This document shows, piece after piece, positions 15,611-33,589 of a stretch of 64,000 nucleotides of DNA. The position numbers were made by a program, and so were the translations under genes. The notes beneath the pieces are model-generated. The model saw only the letters and a program-made list of their open reading frames with translations, had not been told where the DNA came from and did no database searches. Location of the stretch: positions 7,939,539 to 8,003,538 of the forward strand of contig NC_072471.1 of NCBI RefSeq assembly GCF_027596085.1, written 5' to 3'. Source of the DNA: Anoplopoma fimbria. Lineage: Eukaryota > Chordata > Actinopteri > Perciformes > Anoplopomatidae. The stretch's first letter is position 1. Each line of letters opens with the position of its first letter.

Positions 15611-15678
15611 CACACACTCCTCTCACACTCCTCTCACACTCCTCTCACACTCCTCTCACACTCCTCTCACACTCCTCA
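15611..15678. repeat. 11-bp minisatellite (CTCACACTCCT)n
   Basis: About six tandem near-perfect copies of CTCACACTCCT. Confidence 0.95.
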
Positions 15679-18600
15679 TGATTGATCTGATCCAAAAGCC
15701 CAGGAGGCGTAAAAAACATTCTCAGTGGAATTATGATGAATGGTAAAAGATTAGAGTGATAATTTATATGTTTGTGCCACGCTTATCATTTGTGAAGATA
15801 AACAATTCTAAGCTGCCTGTAATTCTCCCAGTCACCTTGGACAGGATGATATGCTTATGGTGGCTGTATGGTTATTATTAATCTCACCTGTTTCATCGTC
15901 TGTGGTTGGAACTAACAGCACTTTCCTTTTTCATTGTCTCTCCTCCTGACTACTCACAGTTTAAGTAGTGAACATATGAAAGGATTTCTTTGTGTTAAAA
16001 CCAACATCTTACACTATTGAACTACATGATTTATAAGTAATGATCACACTGTTGACACTTATCAGGTCACCGCTGTTAGAAGGTTAGGGACTACAGATGA
16101 AAAATAGCCTCTTGACTAACTCTGGCGCATTTACAGAAATGTTTCATTAATGTGCACTGTCCCTACCGAATAAACCAATACAATAGAAAAATAGAAAAGA
16201 TCTGGTTCTTTGACAAAAAGTTGAGAATACAAGCCACATACAAACTTAGAGTTAAATAACTTATAAAAGAGAAATTTACTTGATTTCCCAGGGTGCATTT
16301 CAACAATTATCCAATCACCAGGCTTGGATTTCTGTAACACACGTTGAGAAAACAGACAATATAACCTGCAGTTTAAACCTCTCTGATTTGCTCCTTTGAG
16401 CTGAGCATCATGGGTACTGTAGTGTTTAGACCCCGTCTGCCATGGACTAGACCGGAGATTACAGTGTTTCTAGGTTAAATTACATTCAGAATATTGTGAA
16501 TAGAAAAAAATCTAAACTGGGAAAATGGAATGGGGAAACTTTTTTGGGGAACTAGTGGCTGCTCCCACTTAACTCTGTGTTATAATTTAACAATGACTGA
16601 TATAAAGACTGCCCAACACCAATGTGGCTAGCCATGTTTGGTGCCGAGCTGTTGTTGCAAATGTCCAAAAATGTGTTCATTAACAGTCTAAAATGAGGGT
16701 CTGCTATTCCTCAAAATAGTATTTGAGTGTTCTCTATATCAACACAACAGTCAGTGACATACAAAATAATACAAAGCTATAATAACAGCGCACTAAATAA
16801 CAGTTAAAAAAAACAATTTATACTTTTTTTTTATAGATTTTATACCAGACCTATTTTAGAGCATTTGAACTTTTAACATTTACTTGTGGGCGTTTCATAT
16901 GAGGCATGCATAATCCCAAAATTGAAGTCGATCATTCAGTAATGTTCCAAAACCGCTGCACAAACACCACAGCACCATGGTTCAGGACTTAGAACACCCT
17001 GACAACTGCTGAGGCAGAGGGGGCATCCAAAGTTCGAGCAGCGGGCTGAGGGGTCAGGTATTGCCTGCAGCTAGAGGCACCGCCGACACCGACTGGCACC
17101 TCGGAGAAGGAGAGGGGATTAAGAGAGCAAAGTTGATCTCAGTGGTTCTGAAAATAACAAAAGAGCAGAGTTGAGGAGGTTACCGGAGCTTTCTGTATCC
17201 CTAGAATTAATATTCAGACCTTGTAACTATATAAGCTAGTGTCCTTTTGCCCTCCCTCGTAGCTGTTTGTCCTGAGTGAAGGAGTTGTGTTTAAAGACAC
17301 ATCTCCTCGCCTCCAGCTAATGGACTCTCAGAGCCTCCGCTGAATGATTGGGCTAACCCCGGTCGAGTTTTTTTTCGCAGAGGCCCTTTTTTTGGTATTC
17401 CGGTCACAAAGCTCCATCTAAAGACCCTCATTGATCAGCTGCTCCTTAAGATCCTCTCCTCTCGTTCGCTGAGGAGTAACTGTTACATCACTGTCAGAGG
17501 GAAATGGATAAATGGTCATCTGATTTATGAGGGGCCGGCTGTGTCGGTTTCAATGTGTTTCTTATCTTACAAATGTTTGTTTTTATATATTGTACTCTAT
17601 AGATGAAAAAAAAAAAAGGTATTGGAAAATAATAATTATTATTGTTCAGTGAAAGAGATAGAAATTGGTGGTACAACTTTAAACATAGTCATAAATATGT
17701 GAACAGTATAGAAACCAATCACTCCAATTATCTATTATTTATATATTAGATATAAAAATCTAGACTTTGGCCAAGTCATTTCTGAGAGAGGGCGTTCCCA
17801 TTGGTAGCTCTACAAATGCAGATGCACACTTACGTTCCTTCAGTAAAAGCCTGCAGAAAAAGTTCCAGCATTTGCACCAACTGCCTATAATGTAAAGCAA
17901 CCCCCCCCAAAAAAATGACTTTTAAAATGAGAGTCTAAAAGAGAGTCTGACAATAAACTCAATGAAACATGTGTCAATATCAGCTAAAGTGGTTCAGAGA
18001 TGGGTTGAAGAAAATGTTGCTAATAGTTTAGCCTTCTGTTCTGCTAACCATAGCCAAAGACTGATGGCTAGTTCAAGTTCATGTTCATGTAGCTCGCCAG
18101 ATTGAATAACAGTATCTCATCTCAAATGGTTTGCAAAGAAAACAGGACGGTTATTCTCATACAATTGTCTCTACATAACCGCATCAGGATCAAAATTACT
18201 ATCGGGATGATTCGTTTGAAATGAATGACTAGTACTTCCTACAGGTTACTGTATTTGACTATTGTACTCTGGTGGGAGGGGCTTAGGACAGAGAGGGGAT
18301 AGCGCAGGAGGAGAAACTGCCTACCCCACCTTTAAATGCCCTTTGTTTCCCCATTACAAATAACTAAGAACACTGTGTGCTATTTTTTAAGAAAAGTTGC
18401 TCCAATTCTCAAAATGGACACGTATTTTTTGGCAAAAAAAAAGTCTACTTTAAAAAGGTGCAGGATCTGAGATTGGGAGCCAACACGCACGCACGCACGC
18501 ACGCACACACTCCACTAGAGTCATTGTAATATTGAACAACTCAGGAAAACACTTGAAACCAGGACCAGGGCCTTCAGTTTACTATTTACACCTGTGACAT

Positions 18601-21600
18601 TTCAAAATGTTTATATTTTATTGCTCAGATTGATTTTGCTGCATTATTTTCACACTCTTTCAATGACATTTCGTGTCGAATTAATTAGTCAAAATTATTT
18701 GTCAGCCCAAAATGTCAAAGCGTGATGCATCTCTACCTGCTGCCTCATGAACTCACCTGAAGGTTATGTTCTCTACCAAAAATGAGAAATTCCACCTCTG
18801 ATATCAAGGACCCTCACATCCCCTTTTGACTAACTACCGTGACCTACAAAACTCCAAACCACATCTTTCTCCAAAAACCTGCCACGTTCATCAAATGCCT
18901 TATTTTTATTCATCCCTCAAGCCCCCTTTTTGACGAGGTAGCACCTAGCTCATTTCACTCCACTCTGCTCACCTCCTCTGTCATGCAGATGCAGCCCACG
19001 ACTTAATTATTCATCCCTGATCTATCCGTTAACAGCAGACTACACTGTAAGTCACTCACCCCCCAGTCAATAAATATTCTCTTTGCTAAGATTAGACGAT
19101 TTTTGCATGACCTAGATATCAAATCAAGCTATTGTTCCGGCTCCGTCGTGCTACATTTTCTCTGATAGTGAAGGGGAGAGGAGAGAGGGAGGAAGAGGAG
19201 AGGGTGAGGCAGAATGGATGCGAACTTAAACCAATGCTTCAGTTCAACAGTGACCCCTGCTGTAGATTGGAGACTGGTTTTACTCGCCTTGGGGCGGACG
19301 GTGTATGGGGGGGGGGGGTTGATACAGAGGGATGGGGTTTGTGTGCCTTCAAAGTGGCTTTTTTCACCAAGCTGAAATACTCTGTACAAGTACAAACTGC
19401 TTCTTCTCCTGTCTGCAACTGTTCAAATTACACGCCTGTTCTGTGGTGTCCCAGCTCCTTCAACAGAGAAACATTAAAGGATCAATTTTGCTCCCAGCGT
19501 GCACTGCAGGAATGGAGGTGCTGGTAACTACAAAATGAACATGCAATGTGTTTTAAACATCTGCATAACTGCTATCACTAATTACTACAAAAAATGTTTC
19601 ATGTACTCAAGAGCTTGTCAGCGTGAACTGAGGATCCTTGATGATATTTTTACAGCTTTAATATGCAGTCACTACCACAAACACCCTTTTTGTTCTGAAA
19701 TAAATTATTCAATTAAAAAACCTGTCTAAAAATAGACAAAACATAATCTGAATTTAAGGCTCACTCACTATTTCTCTCCCGGGCTGCCATCAGGAACATA
19801 CGATTTCAAACACTACTATTGTCATTCATATTCATGAATTGAATAAATTAATAGAAATAAATGGATATTTGAGTGAGAAGGCTTCAACAACCACTATTCC
19901 ATCTTCCTGTGAACCAGCAGTGGGAATTAATGACTGTATTTTACATAATACTTTTTGGTATTTATTTCACTAATATGTCTGCCTTTTGCATTTTGTAAGT
20001 AATCGGTTTATTCCTTTGACATTTATTTCTATTTTGTGCTTCAATTTTGAGACGTAAGACACCTAAAATGTATTGAGTTCCAACCCACAAAGCAGCAACA
20101 GGAACTCTGATTTGATTTAGAATAGATTTATGTTTAATTTCCTTTTTTAATTTGAGGTTTAATGCACCATTTAAATGCTATTTAAATTCATCAATTCCCA
20201 ACTAGATTTTGAAATGTATAAGTGTTTTAAATTATCATAATAAAACACTTTAAATATCAAATTAACTTGGATTGCACGATACAGACTCCATAGTGCTCCC
20301 ACTGTCTAACAGTGCATGTCAGTGTGGTCGCCACCCGTGAACGTCAGGAATCCAGGACACATAATCCAGCCCTAATCCTCACCTTGACCCTTTGTCTGAG
20401 TGACAGGTGTAATCTTGGTTGGAGGTGGGTGGACTGCTGGTTTTTGAAGATGGAGTGGGGGGGGGGGGGGGGGCAGTCATGTCAGGTCAGAGGGGCCAGT
20501 TCCTCCGGTGTCTCAAGTCCAGCCCCATACAGCCGCAGCCTTGTCACTGCGAGCAACATGCTTTATGCTTCCCCCGCTGCAGGGGAGCAAGAGCAAGAGT
20601 AATCACTGGTTCAGAGGCAGCGGTGAAGATTTAGCCCTCCTCTTACCTTCAGCCCAAACCGTCAGTCACTCAGAATAGAGCAGCTGCCTGGAGGCTGCCA
20701 GTGGAGGTTTACATCATCCACATATCATATCCCCCCACCTCCCGCTGCTAACCACTATTACGCCGTATGAATCAATGTGTCAGCGGGGGGGGGAATATTC
20801 ATGAAAGGCAATTAAAATAACTAACAGATCCATCAACCATAAACACAGGAGTTGACAAGATTACCATCGTGATGAATATGTATCAACAGGAACGGCAAGA
20901 TCAAAGTGTTCTTCCGCCGCTAAAGCACAAGCGGACCCCCTCCGCACAGCAAATCACGATGTCTGCTCAGTGATAATTTTGTTTAAATGATGAGGATGTT
21001 GGTTTAAAAAACAGACACCGGGGGCTCGTGGGTAGCCGTGGCTGCAGGTGGAGGGAGGGTTGAAGTGTTGGTGCCCGCAGGAGTTTGTCCAATCTCCCTC
21101 CAATACGTGTACGAATGAAGCCCTAAAGCTCGTCTAAAGGCTTCGAAAGACAGATTAAACAGAGCAAACTGTGTTCCAAGAGTAAAGTGGAGGACCAAGA
21201 ACTACTAATATGTGGTTGAAACATTTGAAAAATGTGGGCATTTACCCCATCAAAACAGAAGATGGTACCAAGTTGCATGTTGGGAACTTCAGGATCCCCT
21301 TTAATATGGGCCAAAACAATATTAACATTATAATTTTCACGACAGTCAGATGTGCTTAGTATTTATGTTGTGGACAGGAGTTTCTGATATTGTAGCTCAT
21401 GAATGTACTTTTGCTCAGAAATATCAGATGTCAAAGATGCCACGCTGTACTTGAACACACCATTTAGCAGATCAGTCTGACCCATTTATCTGCATTACAA
21501 AATCACTTAGCTGAAAGAAAACATGACAATTATTTTCCAATGGTTAACCTGCATATTTACATCTTTTATAGAAGAATTAAAAAGGTAAATAATGTAAATT

Positions 21601-23428
21601 GCCTTTTCTAAATGTGCATTTGCTTTTTGTATATTATGGTGGCTGTTTTCATTATGGTGACAACCTCCCAAAGGTCAGAGTTCAGCCACCACTACTGCAC
21701 CAACATCACCGGCGGTATGCAAAAACAACTACAGTGTGTTAAACTGTAAAAGGAAGTGGCACAGACAGGAAACAGAGCGAGACGTATGTCAGACTTTTAC
21801 AAAGTCCATTAAAAAATATCATTACATTTGCATATGACCCCCAAGAGAAAGGTTGTTAAAGCTCGGCAGATAATTTGGAACAATCCGTGGAGTTGAACCC
21901 CGATGATTTCATTCAAGGCTAAACTCCGCCATCAGCATTCAGAAAGGATGAGTTATTGCTTTGTCTTGGCCGAGCCTTCGAGTGCCAACCAAATTAAAAT
22001 TCTGATCAGAGCGGAGGACATATAACAAGAGAAACTACTCCTGCAAGCGGTAGGAAGGAAGGGAAACTAAAACAATGAAGGGGCCTTGAAGCTGGTTTGG
22101 ATGATTTTCTGTGACATAATGGGGTATAGCATCAGGGATCAGATGAGGCTCTGGGGGAGCCAAAAAGGTCAAAAAGGTTCCTACAAGGATCCTCACTACT
22201 TCACTGTCATCACCCTCTTAAAACGAGCTCCTGTGCCGACTATCTGGATCCTCTATTATCCATCCGAGCTGATATGTGAGTGAGGCACAGAGCAGATAGC
22301 CTCCCATGCTCCCCATCTGGCTGCCGACACACACTTTATGTTTACCAATGAGCTAACGGAGGAGAGCGGCGTCATTCAGGGCGACAGGTAAGGGTGATTT
22401 GCTCCCCGAGCCTGTCGGTTTGCATCTTGTTTTTTGCCAGTTTCACCCCGGTGAATCGAGAGGAGGAGAATCGGGACGCGACAAGGAAGTTCTCCTTAAT
22501 ATCCGTGTTCCAAATAATGACTGCTCCTGTTGTAGCTGAACATGTCTTGTTAGTGAGCAGAGGCATGGCTGTATTTTCTACTTTTGTTCAGATGCTTTTA
22601 TCTGTAAACTGATTATTTGTCAAGCTAAAATAATGTGTTTTTCTTCTGTACACTGGATATTAAGAATGAATCCAGTGTTAACTATTTTACTACTACAGTG
22701 GGAACCGCATATATGGATCAAAAGGTTTATGACAGAATCATTCCTATACACATGCAGTTTAAATGAGTCACTTATTGTAATCCAGTAATCCGTTTACAGT
22801 GTTTTGGGTCTTTTCATACATCACAATATACAGGGAAAAAAATTTAACTTTGATTATTCAATTTTATTTTACTCCCATGATACTTTGATTTTAAAAACTT
22901 CTGTTATAGCTTATGTGAGTATTTTAAAAGAATAACTTTTTTGGCCACCTGTTGAATGCGAGTCTGACATTCACGCTGAACCACATAGTGAATGTCGCCT
23001 GTTGACAAAGCAAAGGGCTAGAAGAAGCTCAAAAGCTGCATGGAGCTAAGTACTTTCAATTAATTTGGTGTTATAATAAAATCAAAATAAAATATATAGA
23101 TTCACTCTGCTTTATATGACCGTATACGCCGTTACAAAACAGAGATTTTAAGGTTTAACAGGATTTCAGGCATCCTTAAAAAGGCCAAATCTGTCTTTAT
23201 GCGTTAAAACAGTAGAGGAACAAGGATCCATTCGTGCTGCATTCAGGCTCCGTTCACCTGAGCTGGCCCTCTCAGCCAGGGGCTCAAATCCTTGGCTCCG
23301 TCAGGCGCCACCGCTCTGATTACTCTCTGATCCAGCTCATAAGCAAACCAGCCTAATTCCAGCAGCTCAGATATGACACCTGAGGGGGCCTTTGTGTCTT
23401 ATCTCAAAGCGAGGTGCAACCATTTAGT

Positions 23429-23430
<2 letters not shown>

Positions 23431-23459
<29 letters not shown>
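23431..23459. repeat. (CA)n microsatellite
   Basis: Short pure CA run. Confidence 0.95.
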
Positions 23460-23461
<2 letters not shown>

Positions 23462-24065
23462 TACTGAATTGTTCCGTGGAATAAAGAAAAGAATTACAGG
23501 CTAAATGGCGGCGATCCAGTGAACAGCGCTGGTTCTTATCAGAGCGAGGCAGGGCACTGGAGGTTTGTTACCTCGGCTGAGGGTGAAATATAGCTGGGGA
23601 AGGCAACGAACACAGATGTTGGGCTGTCTGCTACATCACATTTCATTGCAGAGAGGATGAGGCAGATAAAAATTGAAATTCATCGTACTGATCCAGGCAT
23701 TGTTCTGGTGAAATATGTCACACGCTGTCTTTTTATGTGTGTTTATGGATGTTTCACACAGGTATAACAATCACTTTGTTTCTCTCTCTCTCCTCCCCCT
23801 TATTTGCAGTCAGTTTCTATAAAAATAAATACCAAATCGTACAGCAGTCTCAGTTATGAGGGGGGAGAAGAATCCCCTTCTTATACCATGCTGACAGATT
23901 GCTTTCTGCACCAGCAGCGATGGTTCCCTCAGAGCTCCATCGCTAATTCAGTCAGACGTCACACACGACAGCCTCAAAAAAGAAAAAAACATGAAACGCC
24001 TCAATCTTGACAGTCAAACTGAAACTGACGCCTGCCGGCATGGCAGGCAGCAAAAGCCAAACAGT

Positions 24066-28687
<4,622 letters not shown>

Positions 28688-28905
28688 GTGCAGTGCCAAT
28701 ACGGATCTCACTGCTTTTCTTGGCAAGACCCGCCCTGTGTATAACTCAAGCGCTACGATTGGCCAGGCGAGGAGGCACCAGTAACCTGATTTGTTCATGT
28801 CCGAGGTCAATGCCAAACCTTGACCAATAGTTTTGCTTCAACTAGCGACGCAGGGCGAGCCTTACCAAGAAAAAGAGTGGGATTCATAATTCTGCATCTG
28901 TGCAC
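28688..28905. mobile_element. Fold-back / MITE-like element
   Basis: The two ends form a long imperfect inverted repeat. The left arm (28688-28737) contains TTTTCTTGGCAAGACCCGCCCTG; the right arm (28852-28905), reverse-complemented, contains TTTTTCTTGGTAAGGCTCGCCCTG and the same outer GTGCA..ATGC. The centre is about 110 bp with no coding capacity. Such structure is typical of miniature inverted-repeat elements. No target duplication was identified. Confidence 0.6.
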
Positions 28906-28980
28906 TATGAAGCTAGAGCCCAGAGATGATTAGCTTAGCTTAGTTTAGCATGAAAATTGGAAGCAAGGGGAAACAGCTGC
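28905..28980 (+). repeat. Fragment of the GTTAGCTTAGC dispersed repeat
   Basis: ATGAAGCTAGAGCC, then ATTAGCTTAGCTTAG, then GGAAACAGCT matches the central part of the repeat at 11391-11630. It directly abuts the fold-back element, so the two may have inserted one into the other. Confidence 0.6.
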
Positions 28981-29865
28981 ACAAATCTCATTATTTATTT
29001 AATAAATTCCAGTGTTCAGGCATTGTATTTACCTGTGATTATCCCTGTTATGTTACAAGTAGGCCAGTATTTATAACAGTCTCCCCGGTTAATTGATGAC
29101 AGCAAAAGGTCTGAGGAAACAATTTTTTTTTGCGGAAACACCCCGTCACCAGCCTACAAAAGGTCAAACGGTGTGCTGATCGTAAAAAGGTCCTGTCACA
29201 AGACACCGAGCTCACAGCCAGGCCGCAAATTGCCCGCCCCGAAGCGCTGCCATTCCACTTCAAATCCTCTTTAGGGTGCCAACACAACTGGCAACATCTT
29301 TCCAATCTCCGCTGAGTGCCATCCTGCTCTTATCTAAAGCAGCGAGCGATAGCGAAAGCGGCAACAGATCCATGCATAAAAGATGAGTCATGAAATAATG
29401 TGAAAGTGCATATGAATGAGTGCCGATGAGCCGATGTGTGTGCGTGTGTCTGTTGCGATGGACAGGAAGAAGACACACTGCACCCACTGCTTCTTTTATC
29501 TACTCCTTTTTTCATGCTTTGTCTTTCTTTTTCTTTTCTTTTTCTCTGTGTCACAGGGATAAAAGAACAAAATAAAAAAAGGCAAAATACATCCAGCAAC
29601 TTCCTGTCTCAATCTGACCATGTTTCATAAAGTGGACAGGTCGTGAAGGTGCATCATAAAAGGCCGGACGAGGTTTTGTTTGCGAGACACGGCGAGAGAG
29701 AGAGAGAGAGAGAGAGGGCGTCAGTTCAGCTATTCTAGAGACATTTTTTTTTTTTTTTTTTTTTTTTTTTCACAGGGAACAAGGGGTGAAAGTACAGACA
29801 AGGTGAAGTGCAGATGAGATATAGACGACTCAAGAGAACTGCAAACACGCCAGACTGTGTTTGTC

Positions 29866-29955
<90 letters not shown>

Positions 29956-32435
29956 ATAATTATTCATCTACCTGAAACCACAGAGGAGGGGTGAGGATGA
30001 CAGATTTCTCTCCCCTTGACTTGACGGCTTCCGGTCTCTGTGTGGGCCGATAACGGGGGAGCTTACTAATTAATTACCTATTGATGCCTTTATCGTCTGG
30101 TTTAGCATTCATAACAGTCAAACACCAGTCAGGAGGAGGGGGGGGGGGGGGGGGGGTGCTGATGCTCTGTGGACACCATCAAAAAGTCAGCTTTTTACTG
30201 CAACACTGACGATCTGCTAAAATAGCATCATCTTCAAACTTCTATTTATAACACTATTTATAATAAATCGTTCATAGTTTTTGAAATCCTTTGCAAAAAT
30301 GCATAAGAGCATAACACATAACAAAAATGAAATGCCACATTCCCATGCTCCAACATGGTGCAACACAAATTCTTTACAAAATGTGGTACTAGCACGTGCA
30401 AAAAATGAGAGTCATTAAAAAAACAACAACGATATAATTACAATGAATAAAGTTAAAGGTTGAAAAAACAAATCTCCATCGTGTTGAGTCATTCACATAT
30501 TCACACAGAAATGTTTCATATTGAAATTATTTGTTATAAGAGTGACATTATTTTTCCTGGTTTCAAATAGAATTTTCTTTTCATTTTTCACTTAGAGATA
30601 ATTACTTTTTTCCCGTAGCAGATCAACATGCCTCCCCCAATAAACTGACTGTCATTCCGGTAAATTCCTTAAAACAATGAAGCTTGCATCACTTTATCAT
30701 TGCAAGAAGACTACATCACTAAAACGGTTTGATTTAAAATGACTTTTTAAAATGGAATGTTTTTTCCATGGTAACAACAAAAACAGGTAATAAATACAGT
30801 TGATTGTGGAGGTAATATAATCTTCACTCATTTCTATCATAGCAGGAAAATCACAGGTGCCATTAACAACATTAACAAAGGCTCAACTCTTAAAGGTTAA
30901 TGAGTTCGAATACCTTTGTATTGCCCATGTTGGCTCACTGAAAAGTTTTACCACGACAATAGAACTAAGCCTTCTACTTAGTGACAAGTCTATTGTGTTA
31001 AGAAAAACCTCTTGTTCAGAAGCCAAGACCAAAGTCAATACCACATGTTCAGTTCTATTGGATAAAGAAACTCTACACATCTGCCATTTCAATGAAAAAA
31101 CTGCAACCAAGACATAAAACAAACAATATGACAGCTTTTTGAATTTTGGACACAATTGGTCTGGAAGATAAGATAAGCTAGCTGATTTGAGAATTAGAAA
31201 GAAAGTTGTCACAGAAAGTTCCTTGGCAGAAATGAGTCTCCATCTCTGCAGCTCTTCTGCTTCCACATTATAATTAAAGTGACAAAACTAAACCATTACT
31301 GGGAGGACTGGCAGCCTCTGTGGGCCGCTACATTACATTTCCACTTCCGTACCAACGGGTCGGGTTTCGGGGGAAATGTGCTGATATGCTTTATCTTTTT
31401 TTTGAGCTACAAAGTCTCAAGCTGGATGTTTTTTTGCAACAGTAATCTGCAGAGTTTCTAGAAAATATAGTCTTAATTTGGAGATCCTCTAAATGTTTTA
31501 GCGTTCCTAAAAACCCTGAACCCCTAACTCTTCGCCCCACCTGGTCGGCAGTGAAGAGATTATAAAACTTGGGATAAATGGCACCAACTAAACCCCTCGA
31601 ACTACTGCAATCTTTATGAACTAGATATATACAAGTAGATCTGAGAAAGCTGTGAGAGTTGGAGAAGTTTAAAGCGTAGATAAAAGCATGACCTTCTTTA
31701 AATCTGCAGAGGATAACAATGTTTTGATGTTTGAATTGATTCTCAGTTGAGAAAAGTGGATTAATGTCTCTACCTGCTGAAGTCACTTAGGCATCTAAGT
31801 GTCCCCTAAAGGTTTTAGGCCTCTGGCTTTATTTGGAAGGACAGACCTCAAAGAGAAAAAAAATGTTGTCATCATCATCGGTTTGTCATAAATGGCTGTA
31901 AAGGGAGAATTATTGCTCTGGGCCAATCTTGTTTTTCACAGTCCTTTGATGTTGCATGGTGATTGGGTTTGCCTACCTATTGCTAATCTCGTTGCTTAAT
32001 CTGCATGATATTACACATACAGATGACTGGATTTACATGAGATGCTCCGAGCACTTTGTTCATCAACCTGGATAAATATGCCTGCCATTGCAATCAATCG
32101 TTTGTCATGTTTGGGCTATTTTGTTCTTTTTTTTCCTGTTTATTATTTGAATATTGAGGATTCTAGTCATTCCTTTTCCGTACCATACCTTGTTTTGAAA
32201 TACTGACACTTGTTTCTCAAGCTTCCTGCAATATATCAAATAAAGGTTGGAAATCACACTGAACAATGTGTTACATGGAATTAACCTGAAACCCCTTTTT
32301 TCCTAGAAATTATGTTTATATACTATTGTGTTAATGAAAAACATAATCCGAGTAGCAGTACGTTTCCTTCAAAAGATGTCCAGAAGACAGGGTTGGAATA
32401 AGTGACATGATACAAAAAAAAACCCAAAAAAACAG
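28981..32435. other. Intergenic with simple repeats
   Basis: No gene supported. It holds a (GA)n run at about 29693-29715, a poly-T run at 29743-29770, (TG)n at 29868-29954 and poly-G at 30138-30156. The overlapping frames at 30857-31266 on both strands have no recognisable domain. Confidence 0.5.
29868..29954. repeat. (TG)n microsatellite
   Basis: Uninterrupted TG run of about 87 bp. Confidence 0.98.
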
Positions 32436-33589
32436 CTGAACAGCTCTTTAAGTCCAGCCACAAATTCTCAATTGGATTGAGATCTGGGCTTTGACTTGGC
32501 CACTCCAGAACATTCACCTTGTTGTCTTTGAACCATTTCTGTGTAGCTTTTGCTGTATGCTTGGGGGTCGTTGTCTTGCTGGAAAATAAATCTTCTCCCA
32601 AATCGTAGTTCTCTTGCAGACTGAGTCAGATTATCCTCCAGGATTTGGCGATATTTTTCTGCATTCATGTTCCCCTCTACCTTTACAAGCCTTCCAGGGC
32701 CTGCTGCCGAGAAGCATCCCCAGAGCATGATGCTGCCACCACCATGCTTCACGGTGGAGATGGTGTGTTTGTGGTGATGTGCAGTGTTTGGAGTTCGCCA
32801 AACACAGCGTCTAGTCTGATGGCCAAAAAGCTCAATTTTTGACCAAAGAACCTTCTTCAAACCTTGGAGTCCCCCACATGCCTTTGGGCGAATTCCAGGC
32901 GAGATTTCATATGAGCTTTTTTCAACAGTGGCTTTCTCTTTGCCACTCTCCCATACAGCTTCGACTGGTGAAGAACCCGGGCCTCCCTCACCAGTCTTCT
33001 TCTTGCCCGGTCACTCAGTTTGTGAGGACGGCCAGCTCTAGGCAGATTTAAACAAGTGCCATACTCCTTCCATTTCTTAATGATGGATTTAACTGCACTC
33101 TGTGGGATGTCCAGTGAGTTGGAAATCTTTTTGTAGCCATCTCCTGACTTATACTTTTCAATTATCTTTTCTCTGAGTTGCTTGGAGTGTTCTTTTGTCT
33201 TCATGTTGCAATTGTAGCAGCAATACTGATGAACCAGAGACTGGACCTCCCAGACACAGGTGTTTTTATACTACAATCACTTGACACACATCAACTGCAC
33301 TCAGGTGATCTCCATTTCACTAATTGTGACACTGCTGGCATCAACTAGCTGGACCTCTGTTGAATTAGGTCAGTCACTTTAAAGGGGGTGAATATTTATG
33401 CAAACACTTATTTTACACTATATATTTTTAATTAATTGACATTAGTTTGTAAAAAACTTTGACATGTAAGAAGCTTTTTTTGCAAATTCTTGTCAAAAAA
33501 GCCAAATTATATTGACCATGATTTCATGTATAAAAGCAACAAAAGGGGAAAACATCCAAGGGGGGTGAATACTTTTTAAAGGCATTGTA
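32436..33589 (-). mobile_element. Truncated Tc1/mariner-family transposon
   Basis: A minus-strand Tc1-like transposase relic (see the pseudogene entry), with its 5' terminal repeat preserved on the right: GGGGGTGAATACTTTTTAAA ending in GGCATTG at 33587, followed by the expected TA target site (33588-33589). A second, inner GGGGGTGAATATTTATG motif at about 33387 gives the two-binding-site (IR/DR) arrangement known in fish Tc1 elements. The matching left terminal repeat is missing: homology stops near 32436 inside the transposase C-terminus. The copy therefore cannot move by itself. Confidence 0.85.
32440..33204 (-). pseudogene. Tc1-like transposase pseudogene (frameshifted, C-terminally truncated)
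   Basis: Three minus-strand frames together cover a DDE transposase. 33204-32857 has the paired helix-turn-helix DNA-binding part (start MKTKEHSKQLREKIIEKYK, HTH with IPQSAVKSIIKKWKEYGT, then GRPHKLSDRARRRLVRE). The second frame, 32860-32468, holds the catalytic core with HGGGSIMLWGCFSA and IFQQDNDPQ, and the third contains [19 protein letters not shown] with the final acidic-site region. At least two frameshifts separate these blocks. The family's last 50 or so residues are gone, replaced by unrelated sequence around 32436. It is not functional. Confidence 0.9.
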
